Shown here: positions 27,807 to 36,645 of the stretch, one piece after another | Position numbering within the stretch: the first letter of the stretch is position 1 | Layout: the number at the start of each line of letters is the position of its first letter | The notes under the pieces: model-generated | Told to the model about the DNA's origin: nothing | The model's input: only the letters and a program-made list of their open reading frames with translations | The model's database searches: none | Assembly: GCA_030606485.1 (NCBI GenBank) | Contig: JAUWGH010000002.1 | Location: forward strand, 62,001 to 126,000 | Source of the DNA: Promethearchaeota archaeon | GTDB lineage: Archaea; Asgardarchaeota; Lokiarchaeia; Sigyniarchaeales; SOKP01 | DNA length: 64,000 bases | Reading direction: 5' to 3' | Program-made: the position numbers and the translations under genes

Positions 27807-28979
27807 TTGGAAGAATTAAAACTTGAAGATACAGTAATTCTCATTGATTGCTCTCGCTCGATGATTAGAAGTGATTTTAAACCAAGAAGATTAACAGTAG
27901 CATTAAATTCAGTAAAAAACTTCATTTCTTCCAAAAATCTAATTGATCCTAAAGATCGAATTATGTTAATTACATATGGAAAAGGCACAAAAAGAGTAAG
28001 TCCTTTTTTGAATGATGAAACTAAGTTATTTAAACTATTAGAAAATGTAGAAATTTCGGGTCAGGGAAATTTAGTTGAAGGGATTAAATTTGCGATACAA
28101 ATCCTTGTTCAAGAAATGAGGAAAATCGGTGGTAAAGTTCAAAGAATATATATCATAACTGATGGAAATGTTGAAGATGTTAAACCTGATCTTGACAAAA
28201 TGGTTGATATTGCACAAGGGTTAGGGATTTTTATTGATATATGTCAAATTGGTAAGAGTCTGCATTATCAAGAAAATTATCTTAAAACAATAGCTCAAAA
28301 GACAAATGGTGAATTTGGTTATTTTAATAATTCGAAGGCATTAATGAGTGCAGGTAAAGCATTTGCATCAAAGAAAAATTTAAAGAAAACATCAGATTAT
28401 TTTTCTTCCAATAAATCTGAAGACCACCATCCACCGTTAGTGAATGATATTGCAGTAGAATTAAGACGTCCTACGGTATCCGAAATTAAAGCAATGATGG
28501 GAGGAAAAGGTCAGGAAAAATGTCAAATTTGCCATTCAATTAAAAACCCTCTCAATGGCGCTGATTTTTTTGCCAGTGGTCGCTATTGCCCTTCTTGTGG
28601 CCGACCATACCATCTACATTGCGCTGCTCTTTGGGCAAAGAAGTCAGAATATTCAATTTCCATTTTTCGATGCCCCTTCTGTTATTTTTTATTGAGAGTA
28701 CCTCAATCAATTATGAAAATGGTTAGTTCTATTTCAACAGAAAAAATTGGTATTAAAATTATTGATCAATCAGATAAAAAATCAACACGAATGATTAAAA
28801 TACTTCCAAATAAAATCACTGAGATAGATGAGTCCTGTTCGCAATGCAGAAATATTTTTTTAGGACAATATGATGTTTACCGTTGCGAGAATTGTGGTGC
28901 ATATTATCACGAACCATGCTTAAAGAAGATGTATAATGAAACTAAATCATGTAGAAACTGTGGTTCAATAATAATGTAA
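27807..28979 (+). CDS. vWA-domain protein with two C-terminal RING-like zinc modules (Ssl1/p44-like architecture)
   Basis: The start is TTG. Residues 8-190 are a vWA domain with MIDAS Asp14-Cys-Ser16-Arg-Ser18, followed by DFKPRRLTVALNSV, GNLVEGIKFAIQIL and IYIITDGNVED. After a linker come two Cys/His-rich modules. One begins CQICHS near residue 239, with CPSCGRPYHLHCA and FRCPFC. The other begins CSQCRN near 345, with YRCENCGAYYHEPC and SCRNCG. Order and motifs resemble the TFIIH subunit p44/Ssl1, in which S-R-T/S-M plus D-x-K-P-x-R-L begins the vWA and a C4/RING pair ends it. RING modules could alternatively mean ubiquitin-ligase function, as Asgard archaea have ubiquitin systems. No helicase gene is adjacent. 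Confidence 0.8.
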   Translation: MEELKLEDTVILIDCSRSMIRSDFKPRRLTVALNSVKNFISSKNLIDPKDRIMLITYGKGTKRVSPFLNDETKLFKLLENVEISGQGNLVEGIKFAIQILVQEMRKIGGKVQRIYIITDGNVEDVKPDLDKMVDIAQGLGIFIDICQIGKSLHYQENYLKTIAQKTNGEFGYFNNSKALMSAGKAFASKKNLKKTSDYFSSNKSEDHHPPLVNDIAVELRRPTVSEIKAMMGGKGQEKCQICHSIKNPLNGADFFASGRYCPSCGRPYHLHCAALWAKKSEYSISIFRCPFCYFLLRVPQSIMKMVSSISTEKIGIKIIDQSDKKSTRMIKILPNKITEIDESCSQCRNIFLGQYDVYRCENCGAYYHEPCLKKMYNETKSCRNCGSIIM

Positions 28980-29082
28980 AGCATCATATAAATTCGAATA
29001 AATTTAACTGCAAATTTCTTTTTTAATTATATTTAATGTTAAGATGAGTAAGATTAAATTATAACATTTATTTAGATTAATA

Positions 29083-30546
29083 ATGACTGGGAAATTAATT
29101 GGCCGAAAAGATGGGAAAATTGCGATTTCACCGACAGTAAGAGGATTGTGGCCAATTTTTTTATCATATAGTATTATTGCCCTTACAATGGCTGCTTTTG
29201 TTTTAAATATGATAAATTTCTCCAAAATTATGTGGCCTAATGATGAATTCCATGCATTTGAAATGGGTTTAATCATATCAGTAAAATTTTTATCAATGGC
29301 TTTTTCAGGTATGATTATTGGACATCTCACAGACCTTTTTTCGAGAAAGAATTTATTTCTTTTTATCTTAAGTCTAATTGGATTCGCTTATCTCTTAAAT
29401 GGTTTTGCACCAGAAGCTGAAGGAATAATTTCTTGGGCATGGTTTCTCATATGTAATATGATAGCGGGGTTTGGACTTGGAGGTATCCGTCCGATATTAT
29501 TGAGCTACACTAACGATAATTTAGAAAAAGAGAATCGCTCCCAATTTTTTGGAATTTTTCATTCAATAGCCCAGATTTCATTAGTTATTGGTATGATTAT
29601 TTCATCATCCTTAATTTACGCAGGATACTGGAAAATTTATTATTGGAGTGTAGGTATAATGGTCATTTTAAGCACATTCATAATTGGTTTAAAAATCAAA
29701 GAACCCAAAAGAGCATTTCGATCTTTAGGTGTATTAACAGAAGTACTTGAAGATAAGAGCATTACATATAATTACCGTTTAACAAAAAAAACAGTTAAAT
29801 CAACGATTTTAAGGACAACTAATATTGTTGCCTTTATTGAAGGTATATTTACCTGTGTCTTATTAGGTACACTAAATTTTTTAATATTACCATATCTACA
29901 AACACCTCCATTAAATATTAGTTCAGTTTCTACTGCATTCATTGTAGTATTGTTTGGTATGCCTGGCGCATTCCTAGGTTCATTAGGTTTTGCAAAAAAA
30001 TCAGATAAATGGGGTAAAAAAAATATCCAAATCCGCCTTGATCTGATTGCTTTTTCAATAATATGGCTTGCTATTGCTCAATTATTTATTTTTTTAGTAC
30101 CTTTTGGGGATTCAGGATTTACTGAAGATCAAGGCAATAATTTCATTTTTTTATTATCGTTCCCTCAATTTTGGCTTACTGGGGTTCTCTGGTTTTCCAT
30201 CAGCTCAGTTCGAGCAATATATCAAATTAATCAACCACCAATTCTACAAGCAATTAATCTACCAGAGGCTCAAGGGAGAGTTTCTTCTTGGAATCAATTT
30301 TTAGAAACATTAGGACAAGGAACTGGACCTTTAATTGCAGGAGCTGTGCTTTCAGCAAGCGGACAGAATTATATTTTAGCATCCTTAGTTATTACTTTTA
30401 TTGGTATTCCAGGAGCAATTTTATGGATTTACGCTAAGCGAAAAATAAATGGAGATATTGAAAATATAGAAAATATCCTCGCAAAAAGAGCTGTAGAACT
30501 AAAAAATAATAATAAAATAAAAGTTGCTCCCAACGAAAAAGTTTAA
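29083..30546 (+). CDS. MFS transporter
   Basis: This 487-residue protein has about 12 membrane helices. The loop between helices 2 and 3 carries the MFS signature: GMIIGHLTDLFSRKN (G-x-x-x-D-x-x-x-R-K/R form). Other MFS features are the glycine-rich GFGLGGIRPILLSYTND helix and the second-half equivalent SDKWGKKNIQIR. It would move a small solute by proton or sodium coupling; the substrate is unknown. It stands alone upstream of metG on the same strand with about 155 nt between. Confidence 0.88.
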   Translation: MTGKLIGRKDGKIAISPTVRGLWPIFLSYSIIALTMAAFVLNMINFSKIMWPNDEFHAFEMGLIISVKFLSMAFSGMIIGHLTDLFSRKNLFLFILSLIGFAYLLNGFAPEAEGIISWAWFLICNMIAGFGLGGIRPILLSYTNDNLEKENRSQFFGIFHSIAQISLVIGMIISSSLIYAGYWKIYYWSVGIMVILSTFIIGLKIKEPKRAFRSLGVLTEVLEDKSITYNYRLTKKTVKSTILRTTNIVAFIEGIFTCVLLGTLNFLILPYLQTPPLNISSVSTAFIVVLFGMPGAFLGSLGFAKKSDKWGKKNIQIRLDLIAFSIIWLAIAQLFIFLVPFGDSGFTEDQGNNFIFLLSFPQFWLTGVLWFSISSVRAIYQINQPPILQAINLPEAQGRVSSWNQFLETLGQGTGPLIAGAVLSASGQNYILASLVITFIGIPGAILWIYAKRKINGDIENIENILAKRAVELKNNNKIKVAPNEKV

Positions 30547-30701
30547 GAAAGAAAAAGAGATCGATAATCAATTTATTTTTAAAAAAAAAATAATGACTTT
30601 CTGAATTTATTTAATTTTGAATATTCTATTATTAAATAAATCATAAACTTCATATTTTTATTAATTTTATTTATCTTGTTGTTATTCTTACTGCTAATTA
30701 A

Positions 30702-32810
30702 TTGAAGGTGATCGCTAAATTGAAAAACACTGATAAAAAAGAAAAATGGGTCTGTACTGCCGCATGGCCATACGTTAATGCTATTCCGCATTTAGGAAAT
30801 ATGATTGGAAGTGTTCTCTCTGCTGACATTTTTGCAAGATATTTAAGATTAAAGGGTGCAGAAGTTGTATTTGTATCTGGTAGTGATATGCATGGAAGTC
30901 CTGCTATTGTGGCAGCAAAAAAAATAAACACAACTCCTGAAAAATTAGCAATAAAAAATCACAATTTAATTAAAGATCTTCTTGAAAAATGGCAAATCTC
31001 TTTTGACAATTATACAGACACACATAACCCAATACATATGAAATTCGTTCAAGATTTTTACCTTGAAATTCAAAAAAATGGGTATATCTTTGAGAAAGAA
31101 ACAGATGAATTTTATTGTGAAAATGATAATTTGTTCTTACCCGACCGATTTATTGTTGGAACATGTCCTCATTGCGGATTTGATGCTGCCCGAGGCGATC
31201 AGTGTGATTCACCGGATTGTGGGAAACTTTTAACACCTATAGAATTGATAGAACCTCGATGTAATATATGTGGACAAAAACCAATAATAAAAAAAACAAA
31301 ACATTGGTATTTGGATCTTCCAAAATTAGAGAAAGAATTGGAGAAATTTATTATTGAAAATAAAATAATACCTGCAAATGCCCGAACATCATGCCTTAAT
31401 TCAATTAAGAGAGGTATACCACAGAGAGCAATTACTCGTGATTTAGAATGGGGAATTCCCGCGCCATTTAAAGGAGCAGAAGAAAAAACGATATATGTCT
31501 GGTTCGAAGCTGTATTAGGATATATCTCTGCAGTCAAAGAATGGGCAGAAAAAATAGTTGGAGATAAATCAAAATTTGAATATTTTTGGAATGATAAAAA
31601 CACTCGTTCTGTTTATTTCATCGCGAAAGATAATATTATTTTTCATTTATTGATATTTCCCGGTTTAATTATGGCATATAATAAAAATAAACCCGAAAAT
31701 GAGAAATTTGAACTTCCTTATAATGTTTCATCAACTGAATTTTTAATGTTTGAGAATGATAAATTTTCAAAATCTAGAAACATAGGAATTTGGATTGATG
31801 AGGCTTTAGAACTAGCACCTGTAGATTATTGGCGATTTAATTTAATTTTTAATCGTCCAGAGAAGAGCGATACTTCATTTTTATGGTCAGAATTTCAAAA
31901 TAATATTAATATTTTAAATGATAATTTAGGTAATTTTATACATCGGACGTTTACCTTCATTTATAGATATTTTGAGGGAATAGTTCCTCCACGAATGAAA
32001 ACAGATAACTTAGATAAAGAATTTCTTTCAAAAATCGAAAACATTGGTAAAGTTGTTGGAAATTTAATTGATCAGTTTGAGTTAAAAAAGGCATTAAAAG
32101 AAATAATATCGTGTTCTAGAGAAGCAAATATTTATTTAAGTGAAAAGGAACCTTGGCATTTAATTAAAGAAGAAAAAAATAAAGCAGGACACGTTTTAAA
32201 TATATGTATTCAATTTGTTCATAGCTTATCTATTTTATTAGAACCATTTATTCCTCTATCATCTAAAAAAATTGAAGTTTTCTTAAATTTTGAGGAAGAA
32301 AGAGAACTTACTAGATGGTCTCAAATTTCCTCTAATGCTATTAATGCCGGCCATAAAATTAAAAAACCAGAACCAATATTTCAAAAACTTGAAATAAAAG
32401 AATTACAAAATAAATTTAAAGAAATTCTTGGTCAAAAAGGAGGAAGAAAGGAATTGGTAAAAGAATCTAAAAAAACCTCCCTAATCACTTATGAAGATTT
32501 TAAAAAATTAAAGATACACACCGCCAAGATAATTGAAGCAGAATCAATTAAAAATGCGGAAAAATTATTAAAATTAAAAATCGATTTGGGATTTGAACAA
32601 AGAACGCTAGTTGCTGGAATAGCTCAGATCTACAAACCAGAAGAACTTATCGGAAAAAAAATTATTGTATTAACTAATTTACAAGCTAAAAAAATGAAAG
32701 GAATTTTATCTCAAGGAATGCTTTTAGCCGCTGTTGATGAAGACGATAATATATCTCTCTTAACTATTGACGAAAAAAAAGATATAAAATTGGGAGCAAA
32801 AATTGAATGA
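30702..32810 (+). CDS. metG: Methionyl-tRNA synthetase
   Basis: This 702-residue class I synthetase charges tRNA-Met. The HIGH-equivalent is AIPHLGN near residue 29, and the KMSKS-equivalent is KFSKS near 355. The zinc knuckles are CPHCGFDAARGDQC and CNICGQ. Residues 600-702 form the EMAPII-like tRNA-binding domain (LKIHTAKIIEAE, RTLVAGIAQIYKPEELIGKKIIVLTNL, GILSQGMLLA). The first possible start is TTG at 30702; another TTG lies at 30720 just before the charged stretch leading to KWVCTAAWPY, so the exact start is uncertain. Confidence 0.95.
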   Translation: MKVIAKLKNTDKKEKWVCTAAWPYVNAIPHLGNMIGSVLSADIFARYLRLKGAEVVFVSGSDMHGSPAIVAAKKINTTPEKLAIKNHNLIKDLLEKWQISFDNYTDTHNPIHMKFVQDFYLEIQKNGYIFEKETDEFYCENDNLFLPDRFIVGTCPHCGFDAARGDQCDSPDCGKLLTPIELIEPRCNICGQKPIIKKTKHWYLDLPKLEKELEKFIIENKIIPANARTSCLNSIKRGIPQRAITRDLEWGIPAPFKGAEEKTIYVWFEAVLGYISAVKEWAEKIVGDKSKFEYFWNDKNTRSVYFIAKDNIIFHLLIFPGLIMAYNKNKPENEKFELPYNVSSTEFLMFENDKFSKSRNIGIWIDEALELAPVDYWRFNLIFNRPEKSDTSFLWSEFQNNINILNDNLGNFIHRTFTFIYRYFEGIVPPRMKTDNLDKEFLSKIENIGKVVGNLIDQFELKKALKEIISCSREANIYLSEKEPWHLIKEEKNKAGHVLNICIQFVHSLSILLEPFIPLSSKKIEVFLNFEEERELTRWSQISSNAINAGHKIKKPEPIFQKLEIKELQNKFKEILGQKGGRKELVKESKKTSLITYEDFKKLKIHTAKIIEAESIKNAEKLLKLKIDLGFEQRTLVAGIAQIYKPEELIGKKIIVLTNLQAKKMKGILSQGMLLAAVDEDDNISLLTIDEKKDIKLGAKIE

Positions 32811-32823
32811 CTTCTATTTTAAT

Positions 32824-34068
32824 CTAAATTTTTAATATAAAATCAGGATCCAATCTTGCAACAATATGTCCCAAATCCAGTTGTAAAGTTTTAAGTATCA
32901 CACTTCGATCCCGATAAATGAATTGCATTTCGCGAGGATTTCTGAAAATCTTTTTGGCTCCAACTTTAGATTTTAGACTGCACAGAAAATATCTATTAGT
33001 TCCAATTTCTATTACCTTTTCCACATTTTCGATATCAGGGAATGCATATCCTGCACCATGAGGTAATATATTTGCATCTAATAAAATATCTATTAAATCA
33101 AATTTCTGTGCTCGTTCTAGAAAATTAAGATTTTTAATAACTGTATAAGATAAATTTGGTTTTCCTTCGAAAATATATGCTGGCATATCTGCCCTAATAC
33201 AAATTGGAAATAAATTTGACTGGGTATTTATATTCTTTGAAAGATCTGTACAATGACAACCTAAATAGATATTATTATAATCAGCTAAGAATTGATGGGA
33301 TTTATTAGATATGATTTCGAACTCATCAAATATTTTACTTCCAAAATATTCCCTTTTTTTTTCAGCAAAATGAATTGCGTAATTATGAAAATCTAAATAT
33401 TCCTTTGCTAAATTATCTTGTATTATATACTGATTCCCAAATGGTGTTTCAACAAGAGTTGCCTGTTGTTTTAATGTCTTAGATTTATCAATATATAATC
33501 CTAAACCATAGTGATCATCGCGAAATTCAGATACAGAACCATGAATAACAAACATAAACGGAGGAAAGTCAACATCTGATAAATTTTTTGTTTGATAAAT
33601 ATCAATAAAATGATTTCCTACAGAATAATCCCACTTGAGTTTAACATCTTCTAAATATAATTCCTCATTTTGAATATCTTCAATTCTTTTAATTATTTCA
33701 GAGGGGTTTGGTCTTTCATATAAACCTCCAACTAATAATCCACAACCATTGGGTTTTGTATTTAAAAAAATAAATCTATCTTGACCATTTCCCCAACTAA
33801 GTCGTCCTCCATAACTAACTCCAGAATTCCATCGAAATATATTTCTTGAAATTGTTTCGTCTGGAGTTGAAATAAATAATGCTTTTGGGTTTAAACCAAA
33901 TTTTTGTTGTATATAGTGAAACTGAGCAAGACCATATGCCATATTTTTTTTACTTAGCTGACTTGTTCCATCATTTAGTCCGGTAGAAAAAATAAATTTT
34001 TTCGCTCTTTCGAGAATATCCTTTTTACTCAAATTGGAAAAATTTTCAGATAAATCCAGCATATTCAT
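32824..34068 (-). CDS. Divergent RtcB-like (RNA ligase superfamily) protein
   Basis: The order of motifs follows RtcB through the whole 414 residues. These are GNHFID near 151 (RtcB GNHF-x-E), FVIHGSV near 173 (H-x-GSRG), a helix FHNYAIHFAEKKREYF, a late serine-tyrosine block (PNLSYTVI), LPHGAGYAF (RtcB HGAGR) and the C-terminal DLGHIVARLDPDFILKI. In RtcB the penultimate lysine of the chain receives GMP, and a lysine is present there. However, the cysteine-aspartate metal site and the HRKGATRAFP segment are poorly kept. It may be a paralogue with altered chemistry. It is convergent with metG and has its own AT-rich promoter region. Confidence 0.68.
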   Translation of the reverse strand: MNMLDLSENFSNLSKKDILERAKKFIFSTGLNDGTSQLSKKNMAYGLAQFHYIQQKFGLNPKALFISTPDETISRNIFRWNSGVSYGGRLSWGNGQDRFIFLNTKPNGCGLLVGGLYERPNPSEIIKRIEDIQNEELYLEDVKLKWDYSVGNHFIDIYQTKNLSDVDFPPFMFVIHGSVSEFRDDHYGLGLYIDKSKTLKQQATLVETPFGNQYIIQDNLAKEYLDFHNYAIHFAEKKREYFGSKIFDEFEIISNKSHQFLADYNNIYLGCHCTDLSKNINTQSNLFPICIRADMPAYIFEGKPNLSYTVIKNLNFLERAQKFDLIDILLDANILPHGAGYAFPDIENVEKVIEIGTNRYFLCSLKSKVGAKKIFRNPREMQFIYRDRSVILKTLQLDLGHIVARLDPDFILKI

Positions 34069-34319
34069 AAGTCAGACAAAAACAAGATAAAAATATGACT
34101 ATATAAAAATTTTGATAAATCTATTTCCAAAAAATTAAATCTTCCTTATTTAATTCTCTCAATTTCCGATTAAAAATTCATTTCTTTAGAAAGTATTTAA
34201 GGAAATAAATACATTTCATAAATTCATTTAAATGTTCGCAATATAATTAAATGTAAAAAAATAAATAAGTGTAGAATACTTCTTTTTTAGAAGAACATTT
34301 AGAATTTGTTTGACATTTA

Positions 34320-34925
34320 ATGAAGTTTATAGAACCCTCCTTTGAAATTGATAATAAAGGTAGAACAATGTGTAAAAATCATTCATATTATCAATTTTTT
34401 AAAATTCCACATAAAACTATATATGAAGAAAAGCAGCTTGAGAAGATATTAACTTGTAAGGCTTGTGAACATTATTACAATAATGATTGTTATTTTCCAA
34501 GTAGAGAAATTGATTTAATTGAAAGAGATCGGCAGAGAGAAAGAATTAAATGTGTATTATGTGGGAATAGAATTCATAGACTCTTAACAATCGTTCAAAG
34601 CCTTTATTATGAAGCAAAATTTAATGTTAAAGTACCTCTTATTTGCTGTGATTGTCATTTAAGTTTGAATGATCAATCATTTATGCAGAGAACAAAGTTG
34701 CGCCTGGTGGGGTTTGTAATAAGTTTTTTAATATCTCTTTATCTCATTTTCTATTTTTTTCTCGCGATTTTAGCAGTAAAAGTGTTTATCATAATTGGTT
34801 TAATTTTTCTGATATTCTGGTTTTCAATGAGCATGAAAGATATTAAGAAAATACTTTATCTCAGAGAAGGGAGAAAATATTATCAGAAATTCATTTCTCA
34901 AAGTAATGTTGATGAAGACTCCTAA
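34320..34925 (+). CDS. Zinc-binding membrane protein, uncharacterised
   Basis: This 201-residue protein has no recognised family. The first 120 residues have paired cysteines: CKNHSYY, CKACEHYYNNDC, CVLCGNRIHRL and CCDCHLS, which suggests one or two zinc ribbons. Two adjacent membrane helices follow (LVGFVISFLISLYLIFYFFLAILAVKVFIIIGLIFLIFWF), and a basic tail ends the chain. The zinc part is probably cytosolic. It precedes an Fe-S protein gene by 130 nt. Confidence 0.75.
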   Translation: MKFIEPSFEIDNKGRTMCKNHSYYQFFKIPHKTIYEEKQLEKILTCKACEHYYNNDCYFPSREIDLIERDRQRERIKCVLCGNRIHRLLTIVQSLYYEAKFNVKVPLICCDCHLSLNDQSFMQRTKLRLVGFVISFLISLYLIFYFFLAILAVKVFIIIGLIFLIFWFSMSMKDIKKILYLREGRKYYQKFISQSNVDEDS

Positions 34926-35063
34926 TTTGAAACCATTAAAAAATATGAATAAAAGAAAACATTCCAAATGATTTCATATTTATAAATACATGGTATAATA
35001 TTTGAAGTAAAAGAAATCAAATTTTAATTTGATAGAAGGATTTTTTTAATTGAAGTGAATCTA

Positions 35064-36209
35064 ATGATTGAAGAAGAAAATGTTTATAGGCAATTACAAC
35101 AGCGTTTAGATGATTTACCAGTAGGTTTTCCATCAACTAAAACTGGTGTTGAAATCAATTTATTAAAGATATTATTCACACCAGAAGAGGCTAAAATTGC
35201 GATTAAACTAAACTTTATGCCAGAACCCCTTAAAAAAATTCATCGTCGCATTAAAAAAATGGGAATGTCTATTAATGAACTGGAAAAAATTTTGGATAGT
35301 ATGGTAAAAAAAGGAATAATTTTAGGAGGAGATATTTTCAAGAGTAAAAGAAAAGGAATGACTTATGGTAATTCGATATATGCTCCTGGAATTTTTGACT
35401 TTCAATTAAAAAAACTCACTAAGGAGTTAGTAGAAAACCATTATAAGTATATAGATGAAGTTCTTTCACATGAACTCATTGATAAAAATGTTCCTTCCAT
35501 GTTAAGAACTATCCCTGTAGAAGAAAGCTTAACTCCTGAACATCACGTTGGTTCTTATGATAACATTAGAAATATAATAGAAAACTCAGATGGGCCATTT
35601 GCAGTTATGGATTGTATCTGTAGAAAAAGTGCGGCTATTATGGGAAATCCATGTAAGAAAACTAATCTCCTTGAAACCTGTATTTCAATGGAAGAGGGTG
35701 CTATAAAGACGCTCTATTTTGGTAACTCTCGAGAAATTGATAAACAAGAAGCAAAAGAAATTTTAAATAAAGCACAAGAGGAAGGATTAATTCTCCAACC
35801 GACTAACTGTCAAAAACCATTATCCATCTGCGCTTGCTGTGGCGATTGTTGCCATTTCCTAACAGCTGTAAAAAAACTTCCGCGACCTCTAGACTATTTT
35901 GCTACTAACTATTATTCAGAAGTTGACGAAAAGTTATGTGTAGGGTGTGGGACTTGCGTCGAGAATTGCCAAATGGAGGCTCTTACGCTGGTGGACAATG
36001 TTTCTCACGTGAATTTGGATTTTTGCATTGGATGTGGTAACTGTGTATCGAGATGCACTTCTAATGCGATTCATCTTGTTAAGAAATCCAAAGAACTCGT
36101 ACCTCCAAAAGACTTTAAAAAATTATTTATAAAAATCCTAATAAAGAAAAAAGGATTCATAGGAACCTTGAAAATGCTCGGACGAATGATAGTGGGTATG
36201 CGAATTTAA
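35064..36209 (+). CDS. Multi-cluster 4Fe-4S ferredoxin-type protein with N-terminal winged-helix-like region
   Basis: The ATG at 35064 is chosen over an in-frame GTG at 35055; a GAAGGA ribosome-binding site is nearby. The N-terminal 110 residues are helical with a winged-helix look (EPLKKIHRRIKKMGMSINELEKILDSMVKKGIIL). The middle has cysteines in DCICRKSAAIMGNPCKKTNLLETC and CACCGDCC. The C-terminus has two classic ferredoxin motifs (CVGCGTCVENCQ near 305, CIGCGNCVSRCT near 335). It is probably a soluble electron carrier or redox-sensing protein. The exact partner is unknown. Confidence 0.85.
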   Translation: MIEEENVYRQLQQRLDDLPVGFPSTKTGVEINLLKILFTPEEAKIAIKLNFMPEPLKKIHRRIKKMGMSINELEKILDSMVKKGIILGGDIFKSKRKGMTYGNSIYAPGIFDFQLKKLTKELVENHYKYIDEVLSHELIDKNVPSMLRTIPVEESLTPEHHVGSYDNIRNIIENSDGPFAVMDCICRKSAAIMGNPCKKTNLLETCISMEEGAIKTLYFGNSREIDKQEAKEILNKAQEEGLILQPTNCQKPLSICACCGDCCHFLTAVKKLPRPLDYFATNYYSEVDEKLCVGCGTCVENCQMEALTLVDNVSHVNLDFCIGCGNCVSRCTSNAIHLVKKSKELVPPKDFKKLFIKILIKKKGFIGTLKMLGRMIVGMRI

Positions 36210-36270
36210 ATAAAATTATCTTAGTTTACTTAACCTTTTTTTTAAAATAATCAGTTTTTCTGATCGGTTT

Positions 36271-36624
36271 TTAATCTCTATCAAGCAAAACGAATTCAGA
36301 AACTCTATTCACATAATATGGCTCCTGTGATTTGTCAATCATTCCTTTTACACTAACCTTACTGCCAATAAACCGTCTAGGATTAACGATTCCTGTTTTT
36401 ACCATTTCACCTGTATTTTTATTTATAAAATAAATAACGGATTTTTTGAAATCTTGTATCCCCATTGCTAGATCAGATAGATATATTTTAATTTTTATTC
36501 CATTTTTCTGTTGTAGCATAATATGATGATAACCAGATTTTGGAGATCTCTTGAAATCCCTATATAATTGACTTTCACTAACATTAACAATAATTCCAAT
36601 TATTTCTTCTTCTTTTTTACTCAT
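36271..36624 (-). CDS. Small OB-fold protein
   Basis: This 117-residue protein has the OB-fold strand order: EIIGIIVNVSES (strand 1), YHHIMLQQKNGIKIKIYLSD (strands 2-3), SVIYFINKNTGEMV, then RRFIGSKVSVKGMID and PYYVNRVSEFVLLD (strands 4-5). It may bind nucleic acid. No cysteines and no enzymatic motif are present. It lies 21 nt upstream of purD (its end is at 36271, and purD starts at 37968 on the same strand and ends at 36646), so it is probably the distal gene of a purD-OB transcription unit. Confidence 0.7.
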   Translation of the reverse strand: MSKKEEEIIGIIVNVSESQLYRDFKRSPKSGYHHIMLQQKNGIKIKIYLSDLAMGIQDFKKSVIYFINKNTGEMVKTGIVNPRRFIGSKVSVKGMIDKSQEPYYVNRVSEFVLLDRD

Positions 36625-36645
36625 TTTAATCGCTATCTATAATTA

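Noticed and set aside
31199-31603. 134-codon open frame on the minus strand
   Set aside because: It lies entirely within the metG coding region, whose motifs are unmistakable; no separate motif or ribosome-binding site is seen.
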